Shown: piece by piece, positions 11,754 to 21,989 of the stretch
Layout: each line of letters opens with the position of its first letter
Numbering within the stretch: position 1 is the first letter of the stretch
DNA from: Paragordius varius
Taxonomy: Eukaryota; Nematomorpha
DNA: 64,000 bases
NCBI GenBank assembly: GCA_964247055.1
Contig: OZ176053.1
Span: forward strand, 1,240,001-1,304,000
Direction: 5' to 3'
The notes under the pieces: model-generated
The model's input: only the letters and a program-made list of their open reading frames with translations
Told to the model about the DNA's origin: nothing
The model's database searches: none
Made by a program: the position numbers and the translations under genes

Positions 11754-12044
11754 CAATAAAAACTGAAATTATACGGACAAAATGTAAAAATATAAAGACA
11801 AATATTTTTTTCTAAAAGAAACTCATACTTTTTAAATCTTGACTTATTTCAATATAACTCATTGTTTTAATAAGGCAAAGTGTGAAACATATATATTACT
11901 ATCACAATCAATTGTATATTTTTTTACAATGGTAAAATAACTTATATGGGAAACATTAAGATTCTAATAAGTATAGTTGTTTTTAGATAACTATATTTGT
12001 CTTTATATTTTACCGTTTTGTCCGTAAAATATTAATTTTCACTG
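11754..12044. mobile_element. Tc1/mariner-type MITE a (copy 1)
   Basis: 291-bp non-coding element with long inverted ends. The left end reads CAATAAAAACTGAAATTATA then CGGACAAAATG. The right end is its complement, with TTTTGTCCG and closing in CACTG. The right flank is TA; the left flank is TG, a decayed TA duplication. The same termini occur in two other elements in the unit. No transposase is present, so it is a MITE. Confidence 0.8.
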
Positions 12045-12161
12045 TAATATAAAATTGATCATTTTCATGTAACCAAGTTTATTTATTAAACTTAATTCGA
12101 TTGTTCCGAGCTGGTCAGCTTTTTGTAACTGCTCTTTAATTTTATTTTTCCTCTAAAATAG

Positions 12162-12333
12162 AACAGAAATGATAAGCAGCCACAATTCTGTGCGTGACAT
12201 GGAAAACGAATTGAAGATAAACGAAGATGATTCATGGGCCAAATTGCGCATCGTTTTGTACAAAATGTTGGTTGATCTTATGCTTTACAATGATGTCCTA
12301 ACCTATTTCCAATCCACATATCATATTTATTAA
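12162..12333 (+). CDS. possible terminal exon, unknown protein (copy 1)
   Basis: A pyrimidine-rich tract ending in TAG at 12161 precedes an open frame containing Met at 12169 and ending in TAA at 12331-12333. The 54 residues from the Met include an acidic stretch (ENELKINEDDSW) and a hydrophobic helix-like end (LRIVLYKMLVDLMLYNDVL). An AATAAA signal lies 25 bases after the stop. This has the look of the last exon of a plus-strand gene, perhaps the same one as the NUP98-like piece upstream. It runs tail to tail with FANCD2, whose stop is at 12401. No family recognised. Confidence 0.35.
12326..12331 (-). promoter_or_regulatory. candidate poly(A) signal of FANCD2
   Basis: AATAAA on the minus strand, about 70 bases after the FANCD2 stop. 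It lies inside the end of the plus-strand terminal-exon candidate. Equivalent sites are 36844-36849 and 60748-60753. AATAAA is common in DNA this AT-rich, so position is the only support. Confidence 0.4.
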
Positions 12334-12357
12334 TTTACGCGTTTATATTTGCAAGAA

Positions 12358-12363
12358 AATAAA
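12358..12363 (+). promoter_or_regulatory. candidate poly(A) signal of plus-strand terminal exon
   Basis: AATAAA 25 bases after the TAA at 12331-12333, before the FANCD2 stop on the other strand. Equivalents are 36876-36881 and 60780-60785. The two convergent transcripts would overlap at their 3' ends. Confidence 0.35.
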
Positions 12364-12400
12364 TATAATCTTGGGTTGATTTGCACAAATGCGGTGTATA

Positions 12401-14363
12401 TTAAGATGAAGAACCATTCAGCTGTGACGTTATTTCTTGACCCTAAATAAGGAAAAAATGTAAATTATTTCCGTAACATTGATTATATGAGCGCAAATAT
12501 ACCTGCAAATTTCGATGCTTCAAACTTTGAAATTGGATAGAATTGGTAAGAGACGGTGATTTGGTTCCTCCTTTAAACATGTTCTGAATGCGATACACAA
12601 AAGTTTCTAGGACTTTCTTGAGAGGTGGAATGTGTTTGAGCAATGTTGAGTCCTTTTTCGTCTAAATAAAATAGGAATTAAATATACTAACCTCACTAGA
12701 TGTGCTTTAAATAAAATAATATCTCAGAAAATTAATATGACAATGATATTATATATGTTAGGTCTCAACGACGAATTAATATCCTAACTTTAGATTTATT
12801 ATATAACGCTTACTTTACAATGTGTGATGACCATGTGCAAATATCGTGTTATCTCTTGCATTCCCCTTATTATAGCTTGGATTTGGGACCGTATATCATC
12901 AGCCAACTCGCCAGAGTCCTCAAAACACTGAAGAATGTAATGCAATTCCACCATCAACTTAACGTAAAAGTTTTCCACAAATTGGCGTCCAGTGCGGAGT
13001 GTATGTAATATGTAATGCTTATCGGGAAAGTGTTTACAAATGCGTATGAGTGTGAGAAATAATTTGCACAAAACTGCCGTTGATTGCAAAAATGTTTGAG
13101 GATATTGCAATGTTTGCGCATTCAATTGAGATGACTCCTCTGACCCTGTCTTGAGAAAAGCATTAAGATCATGGTTTGAAACTTTAGTTTTATGTCCATA
13201 GAGATTAACTAGATTCCGTGCCAGACCGATACATTCTTTCAATAGCACGTCAAAATAAACGGGAAAGAAGTGCCTGTTAACATAAAAAAATTTGTGGTAA
13301 TTAGCGATATTCAAAAAACAAACTTTCAGGGAACATATATTTTGACAACTCAAAATTTAATATGAAAATATAAATGATTACGGAATCATGGATGGATAGA
13401 TGACAATATCTTGCGAACAAGTTGCATGTTTAATAGTTTGAGAGATATTTTCTTTATTCAACGATTTATTTAACATATCTTGCATTTGAATATTGATTAA
13501 TTCATCAAGCACTTCCAGGGGTTCATTCGTAACAAATTTTAACCTTAATATATTAAAAGCATATCAAAAATATTGAAATTTTTTCATGTTTAAAAAACTG
13601 ACGGGTAAATATAAACTAGTTCATCGCCGAAAGAAATGACCGAATCTGAAGATGCTTTTTCAAAATTCAGCTCAGCCACTCACCTTTATATAAAAAATCA
13701 TATCATAAACACCGGATTTGTGGTGATATAAATATAGATAGAATAAAAAATTACATATATTGTTTGAATAAACTCTCAGAATAATTAATGCCAAAATATT
13801 AAAGGTTAAAAGCGCCAAATCATACAACATAAATTTTTAACGATATTTTAGCTTGTAATCTATGTGCACATTGTTCTGGTACCCTTTTAAATAGTGTTAA
13901 ACCAAATAGCCATGGATATATATAAGTACGATAAAATAAGATTTACTTTAAAAGTTTAACCAACGAAGCTTCAAATATCGGTTTCGATCCGGTCGGAAAA
14001 TAAAATTTTACGTAATTTTTTGTTTCAAATTGTTCATTAACTACTTGTTCGGTAGAGTTGATTAATTGGGTAGAATGAGAATAAGGAATGGCGTCTTCTG
14101 TCATTTGGTTTCGCAGCAAATAATTTTGCTGCAAACTCACGTTTATAAGTGTGGAAAATGATTGTGTTGTTATGTTTGGGTTTTCCCGATGATCTTTAAA
14201 ATAACAAATTAATTATGATAAAAAACAACAATAGAGACAGTAATTAATGTACTACCTGATAGCTCAAACAAATCATAGAGAAAAGTGAGCACACATTCAG
14301 AAAATATGAGGGATTTTGAATTTCGGATCAAATTGCCAAAGAATTTGTATGTCACTTCTCGCC

Positions 14364-14406
<43 letters not shown>

Positions 14407-17400
14407 AAAACTGAAATTATACGGACAAAACGTAAAAATATAAAGACAAATATTTTTTTTCAAAAAAAGCAACCATATACTCTTAAAACCATATTTAATT
14501 AAAATCCTAAACTACATTATTGATTGTGCTACCAATTTATATTTCCATCTTATATATTTTGCAGTTTAGAACAATCACACTTATATTTAATAAAATTAAG
14601 ATTCAAAAAAAATATGGTTGTTTTTATATTTTTACGTTTTGTCCGTACAATATCAATTTTTACTGTATATATGCACATACTTGTTTATAGAGATATCGAG
14701 CTGAGATTCATCAATACTTTTAATGCCATTCCATAAACTTTCCAATATTGATGTGTTTTCTTCAGTCAACGATAAGTGCTTGTTAATAAGTGCCATACAT
14801 TTTACAATGTTGAGATTAATGTTGTAAGTAATGATAGATTCTTCCTAAAAATTATAAAAATATTAAGATAACTAACTCTTGCAAAGACCCTTCAGCAAAA
14901 TTAAAATTTATAAAATAAATGGAAAATTTTTATTTTTAGTATTAGTTTTGGCTTGCAAATTAAAAAACAACTGTTTTGCAAAAAAAATTATTTTTTATAA
15001 AAGATTATATAATTGGAAAAGCGAAATTCACTAATATATATTCCATTGTTGTAATATTAAAAATAAATCCAAATTTAAATGTTAAATAACAACTTTGTTA
15101 TCCATTATTAAAAAATTCGTTTTTGATACTCAGAATTATATAATCATGGAAACCTCTGTCATTTCCGCGCCCATAGATTTCTGCAATCGCCCAATAAAAT
15201 TGGCGCAAACATTCTCCTCTGACCATTGACTTAATAGGGTTTTGCATTTTGATTGGTGGGATTCTTTGGATGAGTTTTGTATTAATTTGAGTTTTTTCTG
15301 TTCTTGACTAAGGAAAAGATTTCCCTTTGTGGCATCTTTGGGCAATGTCATTTCCAACATATGGAGATATTCATTCAAGAGATAATCGAAATGCTTACAA
15401 TCCAAGTCCTAACATAAATTTATATTAAACTAAAACTTTAAAAGAGTTAAATAAATAAAATATCAATCGTACCAGATCTGTTGAAAATAGTTCCTTAAAC
15501 ACAAAAATTTCGAAAGGGCGACTTAGTTTTCGCAAACTTTTTCGAAGTTGTTCTTTGGCAAGATTATGATTTGAGCCCTTTTTATCCAGAGAACTATCAT
15601 TGTTTATTCTACGTTATGAAATTTTTTTAAAAGTAAATGTATATTACAGGGTTCATGTTAAAAGTTAATACTTTCTCAATTTATTGTTTAATTTTTTGGA
15701 CTTTAATTGTTTTCGTTTAGATTCTTTCGTATTTTCTGCATCTTTCTCATGGGTTGTAGAATTAGCATCAATTAGGTGCAAATAATTTGTAATGTTTAAT
15801 AAGGGATCACTCTGGCCGTTATTTTCCTTCTCTATGGTGTGTGAATGCAAAGGAAACAGTATATAAAGTTTTAAACGCGTAAAAAATAAATGATTACTTG
15901 AGTTAACATATTTTCCTGAGATTTTATGGCTACTTTCGCATTCTAATAATTGGAGATAATCTCTAAAAGTGTGAAACAACCCATTTTTATTACCATGATT
16001 GTTGTGATTAAAATTGTTTGTTAACGATAATTTTTTATGCGCAGGAGGCAAAGTTAAGGTGTTAAGAATTTCACAATGAACTTTTTCCAACGAATAAAAG
16101 GTAGGATAGAGTTCAAGTTGATCTGAATATTCTTACAAAAGAAATCATAGAAATATGAATCAAACTTTACAGTAAAAACCGAAATTATACGGACAAAACT
16201 TAAAAATATAAAGACAAATATTTCATTACTAAAAGACAACCATACTTTTTAAAACTTAATTTTTTTTAATAACGTCTTGTTTCAAACTATAAGTATGAGA
16301 TAAAGACGTTTATTGATAACACAACCCATTATAAAATTTGGAATTTAAAACAACCATATATATTTAAATAGTTCAAGATTTAAAAAGCATGGTTGTCTTT
16401 TAGAAAAAAATGTTTGTCTTTATATTTTTACGTTTTGTCCGTATAATTTCAATTTTTACTGTATTTAGTAAATACCACTACACAATCTACCATTTAAATC
16501 TATAAATGTGGTAAATTATATTTGAATAAACTACCGATAGTTATATCCAAAAAAAAATTAGCCAAATCTAGGAAAGATTAGAATTATCTTAATCTTTGCT
16601 GCAAATATTTCCGTAAAATATAGTACTTTGAAGAGCATTTATGATGTATTCTTCAATTTTCATTAGAGTACCTAATCTTTCGATCAAAACTTGTTTGAGC
16701 TTTAAGTCTATGGATAAATGACAACAACCATTAATAATCTAACGTTAAAGAAAGTGTAAAAAACCTCTCGATACCAATCGGAAGCGATTTGCAAGAAACT
16801 CAAACAACATTGAATTCGTTCCAAATTATTTTTTATTTCCTTTCTGTTTTCATTGCCAGTTTGTGAAATATCAAAAGTTGTTCCCTCCTCGTCACACAGT
16901 GTGGGTCCAACTTTATAGGACAAATTACAATATATAAATAAATTAGGAAGCGTTAAAAAGATATAAATACCCACCATCATTCAATGTTTGCCCTTGAGAT
17001 ATTATTTCAAAAATATGTTGTAATTCGGTATCAGTTGATTTAAGAGACACCCCTAACCCTAAAAAGGGTAATATTACATCCAGTCGATTTGCCTTCAATG
17101 CTAAAAACACAAACAAACGAATGAAACAGGCATATATATGAATATTAAAATGCAAACAAACCATGTTTCCATATGCCACGGAATAAATAAATAGGTTCCA
17201 AATTTATAAAGGTATCTGTATGATCTTGAAAACTATTATTGCTTATATTTTTAGGTATCGGGCTAAAGTTTATGGTCATATTTGAAATATCTGGGTTAAG
17301 CAAAGGCGTTTTATTAGGTTTTTCCTTATTTTTTTCAGTCATTTCTCTCAAGGCTAACTCCAGAATCTTTCTATGACGGGGTTTCAATTCAAACAACAAT

Positions 17401-20226
17401 AAATGGTTATTTTGAGTTTGTGATGATTGTGACATTATTAAGTATTTAGCCAATAAATTGTTGAACCATTTTAGTAAGAAAAAAGAGTTAAATTTTTCAG
17501 TTGTGGTCAGAATGTCTAAAATAAGTATTTTGTGGATGTTTGAGAGAGAATCCGTGCCCATCAAATTGGATAAAAATCTGAAGCATTCCATAGAAGCGAT
17601 GTTTTGCTTTGCATCCATTTTCTCACTTAAATAAAATAGTTTGCGTTTAAAAAATCATTTTTTAAATTTACAATTCACTATAACTAATACTTTTGAGAGA
17701 GGGAATAATCGTTAACATATAAATAAGCCGCTTGTATTAAGGCATAGAGCGTAAAACAACACGAATTTCCATAACTGTTATTGTTGCCATTTAATAAAGC
17801 CAATTTGCAAGATTTCGTATTATTAGTTTCAGTTGGATTTAAATTTTCTGTTAGAACGATATCGTCAAAACAAAGTTGAGTTATATTAAGATTAAGGGCC
17901 TGGCCTAAAAAATCAAATTGTCGCATAAATTGGGACAGAGGAGATAATTTTGAAAGTTTTGGTGGATGGCAAAGGCATTTAAGAAGTGTGAAGAGATGTG
18001 GATACATTGATAGGGGTAGTTTGACAGATATATCTATAACTTTCTAGTAAAAAAAACAAAAAGAAGAAATTAGAAATATAAGAGAAGAATATCAAAAACT
18101 AACTACGAAACCTGTCTATAATCTTGTAGTAATGAGCCATCTTCTGAAGAATCAAATAGATTGTCAATTAAATGAGTATTGAGCCTATTATTATGATCAC
18201 AACAAGGTGGAATGGTGGATGAGATTAAATGCGTTAGCAATCCAAGTAGGTGATATGTTGAATCAATGCTCTTCGTGCAAGTAATTGCCTCAAATAAGGC
18301 CAGTAAACATTTCTACGAACGGTCATTCATTAATAAAATAAATAACGTTTAAGCTAAATCGAAAAAGTAAAAACTCTAACTTGTTTGATAATATTGGCTA
18401 CATCTTTAGCTTGCATAATGCTCACATAAAAATAGACTCCAAAGTTCCCATCGAAATTGCTAACATTTTCATTTTCCGTTTTTTCCCTGTGATGAGTCGA
18501 ACTGGGTTTGCTTTTTTTACCTATAAAATTAAAAATAGTACAATTATTAATCATGCCGAATAAAAACAATATCAATCTTATAAATAGGACCTAGAATAAC
18601 AATATTTAAAAATATTTTAGGCATTATGTATAAAAAATTAATTAGTGGAGACTTACTTACTATTTAAATAGATTTGTCTGGCTAATAGTTCGGTCGAATC
18701 TAAAAATCGTTCCAAAAGATTGGGGAAAAATTGGAAAAAATCATTCCATAAAGTTGTTTTAAAGACATTTTTTCCTACTGAGTTGTTCTTTGTATTTTGT
18801 TCAGTTTGATCACTTTGTAAAGATTTGATATTTTCAGCCGGTTTTAATCCAGCCTCCTGGGCCAACACTAAAATAAGCAAGTCCAAAATCTGTTTTCGAA
18901 AAATTAAAATTAGTCTCTTGTTAAACTCAAAAAAATATAATATAAATTACATGTAGAGACGACGAGGGAGAGCTTGTATAAATGTGAGCAACACTTTTTT
19001 GCATTATAAAGCGTCCAACATTGGTTGAAGTTTTAAACAAATTCAGAAATGTTTCTGCGATTCGGACAAAACTAAAAAAAAGTTATCATTGTAAAAGTTA
19101 TTTATCAAATAAAATATTGTAAATTTAAGACAAACCATTTATTACGCATATTCAGATTTTGATCATCATTGTTTGATGCCATAATAAATATTCTTTTATT
19201 TTCGGCACACAGAGCTTGTTAAAATTGATTGTAAATTCGTTCTATTCGGTTAATTGTTTCAATTGGGATTTCAAAAGGAGTTTCATTGTTTTTGCCATCT
19301 TTAGAAGAGAGGACACTTTTGAGTGATTGATTTTTAAGATATGACAACACATATTGTGTAATCAAATTTAGGGCTAAAATGTGTTCATTCTCCGTCAAAT
19401 CTAGTTGGGGAATAATTTTGATCAAAGGAGTCAAAATCTTATTTTCTAACAAATTTTTCAATTTTTGTGTCAAATCAGATTGATGAGATTCGTTAGTTTC
19501 GATATTATTTGTTGAAGTTATTTGCGCTTCAAAAGTTGAAAGACACAAAATTAATTGTTCGACAAGATCAAGGCTATATATCTCACCCATACTTTCAAAT
19601 ATTAAGCTACTATAAAGGTAATTATATACCCAATATTTTCTATAATAAGTAAAGCTGTATCATTTCTGTTTAAGATTTCGGGTAAAATTAATAAAAAATC
19701 TTTTTCTAAAATTGGGTCCAAGTGCTGAAAATTGTCAAACAAAATCGATACAAATTTCTAGGATAAACGATATGATATAAAACTTTTTCATCATATATAA
19801 CATTTGTATTTCGAATAGCATTGATTAGATTAGAATGCCGCTGTTTTGAAGCGTAAGAAATGATATACTTTAAAAGTATTGGCTGAAATTTGAAATTATC
19901 TAAAAGTATGGATGCGATCGAATGCATAGTTTCTCTATAAATTAAAACTTAAAATACTCCTCTCCAAAAACAATCGAGTTAAACAATTTATCAAATTGAG
20001 AAGCAACAAAAGTTTCCGCTTCCTCGGCTAACTTATTGTCAGTGAAATCGTAAGTGTCCAATATTTCGATGAAATTTTCAATGTTCCCTTATATATTATA
20101 TTATCCAAAAAAACCTCTAATTAAACGCGGTTCAGATAAGTCAAAATAATGTTTAAAAAACTTTTCCACAGAATTTTCCGAATAAGTACCTTTGACTGAT
20201 GATGATGTTTTCGTCAATCTTACCAT
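12401..20226 (-). CDS. FANCD2: FANCD2, Fanconi anaemia group D2 protein, copy 1
   Basis: Nuclear helical-repeat scaffold that, in known homologues, pairs with FANCI, is monoubiquitinated and clamps DNA at crosslinks. Exons read on the minus strand, given as forward coordinates from the 5' end: 20115-20226, 19985-20087, 19802-19934, 19630-19757, 19317-19591, 19136-19214, 18951-19071, 18661-18889, 18381-18520, 18112-18312, 17691-18043, 17162-17625, 16975-17100, 16744-16910, 16627-16699, 15672-16122, 15473-15608, 15154-15408, 14681-14844, 14256-14362, 13947-14193, 13382-13543, 12814-13273, 12503-12661, 12401-12442. All have GT-AG ends and compatible phases. They give roughly 1600 residues (human 1451). 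Recognised by comparison with human FANCD2 from memory: DNFQHLDPILEKDFLLILPEIL (human ENLQHDIITSLPEIL), ASDWYREVFYTFFN (LNWFREIVNAFCQ), LRKLSRPFEIFVF (FFRELDIEVFS), HTLRTGRQFVENF (KYGRLFVEAF), HIPPLKKVLETFVYRI (HVPLLKKTLELLVCRV) and RNLQGQEITSQ near the C-terminus. The first exon, and hence the start Met at 20226, is uncertain. So are the short 5' introns. The lysine matching human K561 could not be placed; FNNLLAK in 17162-17625 is the nearest-looking stretch. Two introns hold MITEs. Confidence 0.93.
14402..14665. mobile_element. Tc1/mariner-type MITE b in FANCD2 intron (copy 1)
   Basis: 264-bp element flanked by TA on both sides. Its ends read TAGTAAAAACTGAAATTATA and the complement closing in TTTTTACTG. 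It lies in the intron 14363-14680 beside an (AT)n run. It is the centre of the stretch where copy 1 differs most from copies 2 and 3. Confidence 0.85.
16170..16461. mobile_element. Tc1/mariner-type MITE c in FANCD2 intron (copy 1)
   Basis: 292-bp element with a clean TA on both sides. It has the best-kept inverted ends, about 80 bases with few mismatches: CAGTAAAAACCG...ATACGGACAAAAC against GTTTTGTCCGTATAAT...TTTTTACTG. It makes the intron 16123-16626 much longer than its neighbours (504 nt against about 60). Confidence 0.88.
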
Positions 20227-20534
20227 AATAAATTAAACGATGTGGGATTATTTCATGTGTATTTGTGGGCTTAAAAAATTACTTATCAAGACGATCTTGA
20301 CCGAATCGCCTGATTTTTCATGAATAAATAATCATAATCAAAAGAGATGGTTTAAATGAACTTGTGCGTTCCATGTGCAAAATTTTAAATATATCATATT
20401 TGTTACAGGGATTACATTTTAGCGCATGTATATAAAATAAATTAAACTATTCCAGCAATTCCGCTGATTAAATAGTTAAAGAGAGCATATAATAAGGAAT
20501 TGAGCTGACAAATAAAAACAGAATTAATTAAAAG
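20227..20534. other. upstream region of FANCD2 (copy 1)
   Basis: Should hold the FANCD2 promoter and perhaps a first exon. A minus-strand Met at about 20321 opens only MKNQAIRSRSS before a stop. In-frame TAA stands two codons before the Met at 20226. No clear promoter motif is seen. Counterpart 44716-45023. Confidence 0.4.
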
Positions 20535-21338
20535 GAAAATCTAAAGACACGCCTAGGTGCCCATAAAATTGTTAGTTTCTGTAATTTGCAATTTGGAACA
20601 CCAGAGTATATATATGGATGTATTAGTAAATCTAGGCGCCTATGATTGCAATCAGAAAAAAGTTTATATGAAAGACTGGTTGAAAACACAAATTTGAAGG
20701 CTTTAGGCCTTCTTCTCCAATGGCAACCAGGGATCGGGACGTGTGAATCAATACTACCAACCAAGATTTGTTACGTGAATCAAGTAGCGAATCGAAGGGA
20801 TCTTTTACGAGGTAAATGTATTTTTTAGGTGTAATGGGATAAACTCCGCGGGAAAAGCGTACATTGCGGAATCCAGAAGCCGTGGACAGATCAAATGCCC
20901 TGGATTTGGGACTGGACGATTGATGGAGCGACACAGGAAGAGGAACCTACTAATTACGAAGTAATCTTAATTTTTAGGTCTGGGTCGACTTTGGCACATT
21001 GGGAGGAGGGATCTGTTGGGATTGGGCTCTTAGGAACGCCCAGATGGGGAGAAGGCAAATCGAGCCTGGAGCGGATGGATGGCAAGACGCAATAAAGGAT
21101 CTCATTCGGGATGATTGCACAACAAACTCTCATTATCCTTGTGGAGAGTTTTTGGGCGAACAGGCTCTCTAATGGGAGGAATAAATCCTCTCCTTCACAA
21201 GGGTGGGAAAATCAGCTCTTATTATTTGGAAGGAGTTGTTTTCCTAACTTGTGTGAAGGAGGAGGATTTATTTGTCCCATTAAAGAGTCTTTTGCCCAAA
21301 TACTCTCCACAAGTATAATGAGAGTTTGAGTCAGGCCC
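20535..21338. other. GC-rich island of unknown nature (copy 1)
   Basis: About 800 bp with roughly balanced base composition in a setting near 75-80% AT. Open frames of 60-100 codons exist on both strands, but none has a recognisable family, and they overlap each other. They are best explained by the composition. Local inverted words include GAAGGC-TTTAG-GCCTTC near 20695. It ends in a foldback. It may be a non-autonomous mobile element or foreign insertion. Confidence 0.5.
21123..21328. mobile_element. 206-bp foldback element (copy 1)
   Basis: Two inverted arms of about 95 bp, roughly 85% alike by eye, around a loop of about 15-20 bases. The left arm starts CAAACTCTCATTATCCTTGT and the right arm ends ACAAGTATAATGAGAGTTTG. 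No target duplication is visible at the ends. It has the form of a foldback MITE; a transcribed long hairpin is the alternative. Confidence 0.75.
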
Positions 21339-21404
21339 CTAAGTCCAAAATTTTAATTTGAGCACTCTTACTCCCGGACGCTCAAAAAAAAATTTTGGAC
21401 TTAG
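21339..21404. repeat. 66-bp perfect-stem hairpin (copy 1)
   Basis: Two 25-base arms (CTAAGTCCAAAATTTT...TTTGAGC and inverse) differ at only two central positions and enclose 16 bases. It starts ten bases after the foldback. Confidence 0.8.
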
Positions 21405-21405
21405 A

Positions 21406-21520
21406 ATATTTTTTAATTTTTTTTTCGCCCTTGGGGGGGGGGGGGGGGGTTATATATATTTATTGATATTTTTTAATTTTTTTTTCGCCCTTGGGGGAAG
21501 GGGGGGGGGTTATATATATT
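21406..21520. repeat. 60-bp duplication with poly-G tracts (copy 1)
   Basis: Two units of ATATTTTTTAATTTTTTTTT, CGCCCTT, poly-G and TTATATATATT, 60 bases apart. The first tract is G17 (21433-21449); the second is G5-AA-G10. Confidence 0.85.
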
Positions 21521-21989
21521 TTCAATAAAAAACATATTTAGACAACATTTATTGAATAATTTATATAAAAAATATTAATTTTCGTGATATATTTATTCTT
21601 GTCTGGTTAGGTTATTCTTATTTTTCTGTCCATTTGTTGTTTATAAATTATCAAAATGATTCTTGATTTCTGTCGATTGGTTGTATTTGTTTATAGAATA
21701 TCGTAACTAATGTTTGATCGTATTTTCTGAACTATAAAATATTAATAGATAAAATTTAATGTAATGAATACAAATAATTATTAAAATTTTTAAGATATTT
21801 TAGCATTTTGTTAAGAATAGCGATTATATTAATCAGCTGTTTTTGCTTGTTTTTAGCCTGATTGTGGTTCAAGTAAATCTTTATAAACCTAATTAATATT
21901 ATATAAATAATTACAAGTAATAATAGCGCGCTTTTATCCTTATAAATGACAAATATATTAGATGTTTCAAATTTTATAAACAAATTTTT
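21521..21989. other. AT-rich non-coding DNA
   Basis: No gene or repeat recognised; a 75-codon lysine- and isoleucine-rich frame here reflects composition. Counterpart 46011-46479. Confidence 0.5.

Noticed and set aside
12820-13008. 62-residue plus-strand frame
   Set aside because: It is the antisense shadow of a well-supported FANCD2 exon.
14209-14472. Minus-strand frame with YIYIYI
   Set aside because: It reads through an exon into an AT dinucleotide run and MITE b; only 14256-14362 is coding.
16054-16239. 61-residue minus-strand frame over the end of MITE c
   Set aside because: It runs from the inverted repeat into the FANCD2 exon in the wrong frame.
17050-17070. CCCTAACCCTAAAA as a telomere word
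   Set aside because: It lies in a FANCD2 exon and encodes part of PFLGLGVSL; coincidence.
19219-19221. A reassigned stop codon (TAA read as an amino acid)
   Set aside because: Only one in-frame TAA is needed in about 1600 codons, and an in-phase GT-AG intron removes it.
20528-21329. Six overlapping frames of 60-100 codons on both strands
   Set aside because: They overlap each other in the GC-rich island, show no family and no splice links, and are expected where stops are rarer because of composition.
21756-21983. 75-residue frame rich in I, K, N and L
   Set aside because: Composition alone explains it; no family, no splice or promoter context.
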